DNA of 11,173 bases from Tannerellaceae bacterium (GTDB lineage Bacteria > Bacteroidota > Bacteroidia > Bacteroidales > Tannerellaceae): assembly GCA_031267205.1 (NCBI GenBank), contig JAIRZN010000105.1:1-11173 (forward strand), written 5' to 3'. The notes under the pieces are model-generated. The model saw nothing but the letters and a program-made list of their open reading frames with translations, had not been told where the DNA came from and made no database searches. Both the position numbers and the translations under genes were made by a program. Below are positions 7,093 to 11,173 of this stretch, in pieces (within the stretch, counting starts at the first letter, position 1; the number at the start of each line of letters is the position of its first letter).

Positions 7093-7950
7093 TCAATTCA
7101 CCTGTCGGATCGAACCCGAACCTCCGCTTTCCTTATTTATCGAATGAGGGGCGCCGCGATATGATATATTCCCGCTACCGTACGAACTTGCCGTCAGTTC
7201 CTCCTCCGCAAAGAGTTCTATACTGCCCGAACCGGTCACCGATGCGTTCACTTGAGACGCTTTGAGTTCGAAGCCTTTGACGCTTCCGCTTCCGGCTACG
7301 CTGAAACGGGCCTTATCGGCTCTTCCGTCAATCTGCGCCCTTCCGCTCCCTGCTACGTTGCAGGAGAGAGATTCCACTCTCAGTTTCCCTACGCTGATCT
7401 TTCCGCTTCCGGCTAAGTTTATATTCATTTCATCGAGCGCAACATCACCTTTTGTAAGCATGCTGCCCGAACCGGCTAAGTTTATCTTCATTTCCTTCCC
7501 GTTCACCTCTTTTGCAAACTCTATATCGCCGCTGCCCGCCGAGTTGATGTCAAGCTCCTCAAGGCGCAGGGCGCTGCGTACTATGAAATCGCCCGAACCT
7601 GATTTGCTGAGGTCTTTTAATTCCTTGGAATTAGATTTCACCTTGTAGGTCGTAGGGCTGTATCCTTCGTTGCGGCGTCCGCTCTTTTTGTACCCGATAA
7701 TAAGCTTATGACCTTCCACTTTCGCCTCTATGTACTCAAAGATATTTTTATCCGTCGTTATGCTCAGGAAAGGCGCGCCGGAAGATTGCTCGTACTCGAA
7801 GGTCATACTGCCGGAAATCATTATCTTATCGTAATCCGTGATGCTGATGGTGCGGGTGATAACATTTCCGTCGCCCTTCACCGTTTGAGCCTGAAGACCC
7901 GCCGCAAAGACCAGCAGGCAGCTTAAAAGAACAAATCCTTTTGTTTTCAT
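7093..7950 (-). CDS. Secreted head-GIN domain protein (DUF2807), beta-helix
   Basis: This 285-residue exported protein has a signal peptide at residues 1-22 (basic start, Leu/Val/Ala core, Leu-Gln-Ala-Gln end). The rest matches the Bacteroidota 'head GIN'/DUF2807 family. The start region holds the first beta-strands, Asp-Tyr-Asp-Lys-Ile-Met-Ile-Ser-Gly (39-47), followed by repeated turns. Nine Gly-Ser-Gly motifs begin at residues 118, 139, 160, 181, 201, 220, 240, 258 and 277, spaced 18-21 residues apart. This fits one coil of a right-handed beta-helix per repeat. There is no membrane anchor and no catalytic motif. Some databases label such proteins putative adhesins; the real function is unknown. 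It is a single gene, convergent with the efflux operon and downstream of GH3. No consensus -7 box was found; an AT-rich palindrome (7971-7988) lies 21 nt upstream. Confidence 0.85.
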   Translation of the reverse strand: MKTKGFVLLSCLLVFAAGLQAQTVKGDGNVITRTISITDYDKIMISGSMTFEYEQSSGAPFLSITTDKNIFEYIEAKVEGHKLIIGYKKSGRRNEGYSPTTYKVKSNSKELKDLSKSGSGDFIVRSALRLEELDINSAGSGDIEFAKEVNGKEMKINLAGSGSMLTKGDVALDEMNINLAGSGKISVGKLRVESLSCNVAGSGRAQIDGRADKARFSVAGSGSVKGFELKASQVNASVTGSGSIELFAEEELTASSYGSGNISYRGAPHSINKESGGSGSIRQVN

Positions 7951-7970
7951 TGTATTCCTTATTTTTAAAA

Positions 7971-7988
7971 GTTATATATACATATAAC
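7971..7988. promoter_or_regulatory. AT-rich palindrome upstream of the head-GIN gene
   Basis: GTTATAT and ATATAAC form a perfect 7-bp inverted repeat around a 4-nt spacer (ATAC). It lies 21-38 nt before the head-GIN start codon on the minus strand, where an operator or promoter would be expected. AT-rich chance pairing is possible. Confidence 0.35.
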
Positions 7989-7990
7989 GA

Positions 7991-8020
7991 CAAAAAAACC
8001 GCGACCGTTGCACCGTCACG
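7991..8020 (-). terminator. Intrinsic terminator of the GH3-like gene
   Basis: On the minus strand, CGTGAC (8020-8015) pairs with GTCGCG (8005-8000), including one T-G wobble. Two bases later comes a run of seven T residues (7998-7992). It begins about 40 nt after the GH3 stop and just before the head-GIN promoter region, so it separates the two units. Confidence 0.6.
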
Positions 8021-8060
8021 CCCGTATAACAAAAAAATGTATACATATGCGGAGGCGGTC

Positions 8061-9581
8061 TCAGGCGCCTCTTTGCTGCATGATAGAGAGCAGCTCGTCG
8101 ATAATCCTGCGGTCGTTGCTCAGGCGGGGTACTTTATGCTGGCCGCCGAGTTTGCCTTTTCCCTTGAGCCAGTCGCTGAAAATATCCTTGGGTGCGACGA
8201 TTACTTTCGGAGCCCGGAGGGCGAGGTCTTTGTATCGCTTGGCCTCGTAGTCGGAGTTGTGTTCCTTGAGGCATCGGTCGAGCTCGTCGGCAAAGCGGGC
8301 GACTGATTCGGGTATCTTCTCAAACTCAATCAACCACTCGTGCATCCCCTGTGCCTTGTCGAGCATAAACAGGGGCGCGGCGGTGTACTCCTTCACCTTG
8401 GCGCCTGTCATGCGGCAGGCTGCGCTGATAGCATTGTCGGCGTTGTCGACGATAAGCTCCTCCCCGAATGCGTTGATGTAATGCGTCGTGCGCCCGGAGA
8501 TGACGAACTTGTGCGGATGCAGGGATGTGAAGCGTATAGTGTCGCCGATTACGTACCTCCATAATCCGCCTGCGGTAGTGATGACAATGGCGTAGTTGCG
8601 TCCTTTCTCGACAGTATCCCAAGTGAAAACATCGGCGCCTGATTTATGTACATCAGCGGCGGGGACAAACTCATAGAAAATACCATAATCCGGCATCAAC
8701 AGCATGGACGCGTCCGAAGGATCATCCTGTATGCCGAAGAAGCCTTCGGAGGCGTTGTAAGTTTCCATATACCTCATCCGCTCCACAGGGATAAGGCTCT
8801 TGTACTGGTCTCGGTAAGGTTCAAACCCGATGCCGCCGTGGAAAAATACTTCCAGGTTAGGCCATACTTCGGAGAGGTTGCCGCACCCTGTCTTCTCAAG
8901 CATGGCCTTGATGAGGACAAGCATCCACGAAGGAACGCCCGAAATATTGCCTACGTCCTCGCCACGGGTATTTTCTACTAACGCCTTTATCTTGGCCTCC
9001 CATTCGTTCATCAGCGAAATCTTCTTACTCGGCACCCGCAGGAGGTTTACAAGTGGATTAATCTTCTGTATCAGTATCCCCGAAAGGTCTCCGCAATGCG
9101 ACCTCGTCTGCATGAGCGAGGGACGGTGGCATCCTCCGAGTATAAGGCCCTTATGCGAGAAAAAGGAACTGTGCGGATTATTCCTCAGGTAAAGGGCTAC
9201 CGTGTCGAAGCCTCCCTTGTAATGCGCCCGGAGAATCTCTTGCGTTATGGGAATGTATTTACTCTTGTCGTTCGTCGTGCCGCTGCTTTGGGCGTACCAT
9301 TTTACCTTTGAAGGCCATAAGACGTTGTCGCTGCCGTTAATCATAGTGAATATGCCCCTCCGCAGGTTCTCGTAGGTCTGAAGCATTATACGCTCTGCAA
9401 AATCTTCGTACCTCCGGATGCTCCCGAAGTCGTACAGCTCCCCTATGTATGTGTGCTTTGCCGATGTAACAAGATACTTCAACTGCTCACGCTGGACACG
9501 CCCGCCGTTCGTCGCGAATCCGTCTATCTTATTAAGGCGGGGACGCATAAGCCGGAATATCGTCGCCGTAAGTCTATCCAT
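8061..9581 (-). CDS. GH3-family acyl-adenylate/amide synthetase
   Basis: This 506-residue cytosolic enzyme belongs to the GH3 group of the ANL adenylating superfamily. In plants, family members activate a carboxylic acid (auxin, jasmonate) with ATP and join it to an amino acid. The bacterial substrate is unknown. Visible motifs: the ATP-binding loop Ser-Ser-Gly-Thr-Thr (99-103) with a Lys at 106; Tyr-Asn-Ala-Ser-Glu-Gly (275-280); the Gly-Asp-Thr-Ile-Arg-Phe motif (346-351); and the C-terminal Gly-Lys-Leu-Gly-Gly-Gln-His-Lys-Val-Pro-Arg (476-486). Length is slightly below the plant enzymes (about 580-610). No signal peptide is visible. It is divergent from the phosphofructokinase gene, with 87 bp between start codons. 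A perfect -7 box (TATGTTTG on the minus strand) lies 26 nt upstream, and its own terminator is at 7991-8020. Family membership is firm; the reaction is inferred. Confidence 0.9.
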   Translation of the reverse strand: MDRLTATIFRLMRPRLNKIDGFATNGGRVQREQLKYLVTSAKHTYIGELYDFGSIRRYEDFAERIMLQTYENLRRGIFTMINGSDNVLWPSKVKWYAQSSGTTNDKSKYIPITQEILRAHYKGGFDTVALYLRNNPHSSFFSHKGLILGGCHRPSLMQTRSHCGDLSGILIQKINPLVNLLRVPSKKISLMNEWEAKIKALVENTRGEDVGNISGVPSWMLVLIKAMLEKTGCGNLSEVWPNLEVFFHGGIGFEPYRDQYKSLIPVERMRYMETYNASEGFFGIQDDPSDASMLLMPDYGIFYEFVPAADVHKSGADVFTWDTVEKGRNYAIVITTAGGLWRYVIGDTIRFTSLHPHKFVISGRTTHYINAFGEELIVDNADNAISAACRMTGAKVKEYTAAPLFMLDKAQGMHEWLIEFEKIPESVARFADELDRCLKEHNSDYEAKRYKDLALRAPKVIVAPKDIFSDWLKGKGKLGGQHKVPRLSNDRRIIDELLSIMQQRGA

Positions 9582-9606
9582 AGTTGCATATTTTTATAAT
9601 CGCTTG

Positions 9607-9614
9607 CAAACATA
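9607..9614 (-). promoter_or_regulatory. -7 box of the GH3-like gene
   Basis: CAAACATA reads TATGTTTG on the minus strand, an exact match to TAnnTTTG. It ends 25 nt before the start codon at 9581, giving a leader of about 20 nt. No TTTG is seen at the -33 position. Confidence 0.55.
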
Positions 9615-9636
9615 GGCATTCTCCGGTTTATTTCCA

Positions 9637-9644
9637 TACCTTTG
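9637..9644 (+). promoter_or_regulatory. -7 box of the phosphofructokinase gene
   Basis: TACCTTTG matches TAnnTTTG exactly and ends 24 nt before the ATG at 9669. No clear -33 TTTG is present. The expected -33 zone (about 9613-9618) touches the -7 box of the divergent GH3 gene. Confidence 0.6.
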
Positions 9645-9668
9645 TCTTAAATCCTTTAAGATAAGAGA

Positions 9669-10685
9669 ATGAAAATAGGTATACTCTCCTCCGGCGGCGA
9701 CTGCCCCGGTATAAACGCCACCATACGCGGCGTCGGCAAAACGGCGATAATGCATTACAATATGGAAGTCATCGGTATACACAACGGCTTTTCGGGTATA
9801 CTTCATAAAGACGTACAAGCGCTCGACGAACGTAGCCTCTCCGGCATCCTCAACCTCGGTGGCACCATACTCGGTACATCGCGCGAAAAGGCTTTCCGCA
9901 AACTTATCATCCCCGACGACAGCCATTCTTCGATAATCAGCGAAAGATATGCCGAGCTTGAGCTCGACTGCCTCGTATGCATAGGCGGCAACGGGACGCA
10001 GAAGACGTCCAACTTGCTCTCCGAACTCGGCCTCAACGTAATCGGCATCCCGAAAACAATAGACAACGACGTATGGGGCACCGACATCACCTTCGGCTTC
10101 GATACCGCCGTAAACATAGCAACCGAGGCCATAGACAGGCTACATTCAACAGCCAACGCCCACAAGCGCGTCATGGTTGTCGAAGTTATGGGACATCACG
10201 CGGGCTGGATCGCCCTTTATGCCGGCATGGCGGGAGGCGCCGACGTTATCCTGCTGCCGGAATTGGGCTTCGACATCGACAAGGTCAACGCCGCAATAAC
10301 GGAACGCGCCGCAAAAGGCAAGCCATATTCAATAGTAGTAGCGGCCGAAGGCCTGCGCACCGCCCGCGGCGAAACAACGCACAATGCCGGATACATAGCC
10401 TCCAAAATCGAAAAGGCGACAGGCATAGAAACGCGCGAAACAGTACTCGGATACATCCAGCGGGGAGGTAATCCCTCGCCCTTCGACCGCAACCTCGCCA
10501 CACGCCTGGGCGGACACGCATCCGAACTCATCGCCGGAAGAAGGTTCGGACGCATGGTCCGTATGAACGGCGACGAGGTCAGCTCGATACCCCTCTCCGA
10601 AGTCGCAGGCAAGCTGAAATTAGTACCGCCGCATCACGACCTCATCATACAAGGCGGACGCATGGGCATCTCCTTCGGAATATAA
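9669..10685 (+). CDS. 6-phosphofructokinase family protein (mixed ATP/PPi signature)
   Basis: This 338-residue cytosolic enzyme should phosphorylate fructose 6-phosphate to the 1,6-bisphosphate in glycolysis. The N-terminal Ser-Ser-Gly-Gly-Asp-Cys-Pro-Gly (7-14) is the nucleotide/phosphate loop. Arg72 is kept. Gly-Gly-Asn-Gly-Thr (106-110) replaces the usual Gly-Gly-Asp-Gly-Ser. Pro-Lys-Thr-Ile-Asp-Asn-Asp (128-134) carries the catalytic Asp132. Met-Gly-His-His-Ala-Gly (174-179), Arg256 and Gly-Tyr-Ile-Gln-Arg-Gly-Gly (261-267) form the sugar-phosphate site. Gly109 (E. coli 104) is ATP-type, while Lys129 (E. coli 124) is PPi-type, so the phosphate donor cannot be read from sequence. His176 and Tyr262 stand where E. 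coli has Arg171 and His249. I give no gene symbol because Bacteroidales often carry several paralogues. It is monocistronic, divergent from GH3, with no clear terminator before the repeat at 10731. Confidence 0.9.
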   Translation: MKIGILSSGGDCPGINATIRGVGKTAIMHYNMEVIGIHNGFSGILHKDVQALDERSLSGILNLGGTILGTSREKAFRKLIIPDDSHSSIISERYAELELDCLVCIGGNGTQKTSNLLSELGLNVIGIPKTIDNDVWGTDITFGFDTAVNIATEAIDRLHSTANAHKRVMVVEVMGHHAGWIALYAGMAGGADVILLPELGFDIDKVNAAITERAAKGKPYSIVVAAEGLRTARGETTHNAGYIASKIEKATGIETRETVLGYIQRGGNPSPFDRNLATRLGGHASELIAGRRFGRMVRMNGDEVSSIPLSEVAGKLKLVPPHHDLIIQGGRMGISFGI

Positions 10686-10719
10686 AAATCCCCCGCCCCG
10701 CACCCATCCAAGGGATAAT

Positions 10720-10827
10720 AAGAATAATTTGGGCGTGCCCCCGCCTGCGGCGCGGTCGGGCTATCCGCTGCAAGTCCTCGCTCGCTCGCTGCGCTCGTTC
10801 CGGGCTTTCCGCTACTATCCCTCACGC
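10720..10827 (+). repeat. GC-rich interspersed element, copy 2 (plus orientation, longer)
   Basis: 10720-10773 repeats the minus strand of 963-910 with two mismatches in 54. The element proper runs from GGGCGTG (10731-10737) to CACGC (10823-10827), about 97 bp, with the ends forming a short inverted repeat. The middle adds a TCGC/GCTCG-rich low-complexity segment (10776-10800) and a second CTATCC word before the end. The GC-rich stems could fold strongly in RNA. With no other hairpin after the phosphofructokinase stop (10685), it may also serve as that gene's 3' end. 10828-10889 shows nothing further. Confidence 0.7.
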
Positions 10828-10889
10828 AAAGAGCCTTATCGAAAAGTCCGGCTTATCGGCGGGCTCCCCCCAACGAATAAAGCCAGTAG

Positions 10890-11014
10890 AAGAACATTTT
10901 TCAGAAAACCCCAAAAGCAAAAGGTTTGTTAAAGAACATCTTTCAGGAAGTACCAAAAGCACTCCATTCGTTAAAGAACATTTTTCAGAAAGCTCCAAAA
11001 GCATTCAGTTGTTA
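10890..11014. repeat. Three 42-bp tandem repeat units
   Basis: AAGAACAT recurs at 10890, 10932 and 10974, a constant 42-bp period; the third unit is 41 bp. Each unit has a conserved part, AAGAACATTTTTCAGAAA followed within a few bases by CCAAAAGCA, then a variable 9-11 bp ending in GTTA. The array stops exactly where the insertion-sequence end begins. Variation sits mainly in the last third of each unit. Confidence 0.75.
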
Positions 11015-11173
11015 AACCTGAGTTCGACGTAAGAAAAGTAAGGAAAAAGTTGGCAAGTTGGATAAACTTTATTATTTTTATAGCTGTAAATCAATAAAAT
11101 AAATAAAGATTATGGCACAACTTACCACCGATAAAATCACCGAAATTTATTGTATTGCAGACGATTTTTGCAA
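11015..11173 (+). mobile_element. Left end of an IS982-like insertion sequence (partial)
   Basis: The sequence changes character right after the tandem repeats. ACCTGAGTTCGACGTAAG (from about 11016) looks like the terminal inverted repeat of an IS, followed by an AT-rich leader and a transposase start at 11112. The right end lies outside the window, so the inverted repeat and target duplication cannot be confirmed. The exact boundary could be a base or two different. Confidence 0.55.
11112..11173 (+). CDS. IS982-family transposase, N-terminus only
   Basis: The frame starts at ATG 11112 and is open to the window end, giving 20 residues. The N-terminus (Met-Ala-Gln-Leu-Thr-Thr-Asp-Lys-Ile-Thr-Glu-Ile, then Ala-Asp-Asp-Phe-Cys-Lys) resembles the start of Bacteroidales IS982-family transposases, which I recall as having an x-Asp-Asp-Phe-Cys-Lys helix here. 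The catalytic DDE residues lie beyond the window. The family call rests on this short stretch and the IS-like end upstream. Confidence 0.55.
   Translation, partial: MAQLTTDKITEIYCIADDFC

Noticed and set aside
10822..11004. Minus-strand 60-residue open frame with 14-residue repeats
   Set aside because: It is the translation of the 42-bp DNA repeats (a multiple of three) plus flanking sequence. It has no promoter and its composition follows the repeat.
10890..11014. CRISPR array
   Set aside because: The period is 42 bp but the conserved segment is about 30 bp, leaving only 9-11 variable bases, too short for spacers. Only three units are present, and no cas genes lie in the window.

Overview
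The window looks like chromosomal DNA of a Bacteroidota bacterium, most likely order Bacteroidales. The reasons are: promoters of the TAnnTTTG (-7) type with no E. coli-like boxes; start codons without a clear Shine-Dalgarno; a small His-rich protein ahead of a metal-efflux RND operon; a bacterial GH3-like protein; a head-GIN (DUF2807) protein; and an IS982-type transposase start. GC content is moderate, about 50% by eye. I cannot name the genus.

Layout. 1-1100 is a gene-poor, structured left region. It holds one weak open frame without a good start (256-669), several stem-loops, a possible small transcription unit (about 785-866), and GC-rich interspersed repeat elements (895-963 and 1025-1064). 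1105-7038 is a rightward metal-efflux operon: promoter, small His/Cys-rich exported protein (1121-1531), a terminator-like hairpin, lipoprotein membrane-fusion adaptor (1604-2743), HME-type RND pump (2756-5839), and TolC-like outer-membrane factor (5836-7038, overlapping the pump by 4 bp). A strong hairpin at 7047-7087 ends the operon and lies between convergent genes. 7093-7950 (-) is a secreted head-GIN/DUF2807 protein with nine regularly spaced Gly-Ser-Gly turns. 8061-9581 (-) is a GH3-family adenylating enzyme with its own terminator. 9669-10685 (+) is a phosphofructokinase, divergent from GH3 and sharing an 87-bp promoter region with it. 10686-11173 is non-coding repeat territory: a second copy of the GC-rich element in inverted orientation, three 42-bp tandem units, and then the left end of an IS982-like element whose transposase runs off the window.

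How the genes work together. Adaptor, pump and outer-membrane factor form a complete tripartite complex exporting a metal cation (Cu/Ag, Zn, Co or Cd; the exact ion is not decided by the sequence). The small His-rich protein is probably a periplasmic metal-binding accessory. The head-GIN, GH3 and PFK genes are separate units with no visible link to metal efflux.

The most unusual signals are: (1) a near-identical 54-bp repeat in inverted orientation bracketing about 9.8 kb; (2) 42-bp tandem repeats directly abutting an insertion sequence; (3) a possibly leaderless start for the efflux operon followed by an internal terminator-like hairpin; and (4) a phosphofructokinase mixing ATP-type and PPi-type signature residues. 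I see no clear new defence or mobile system.
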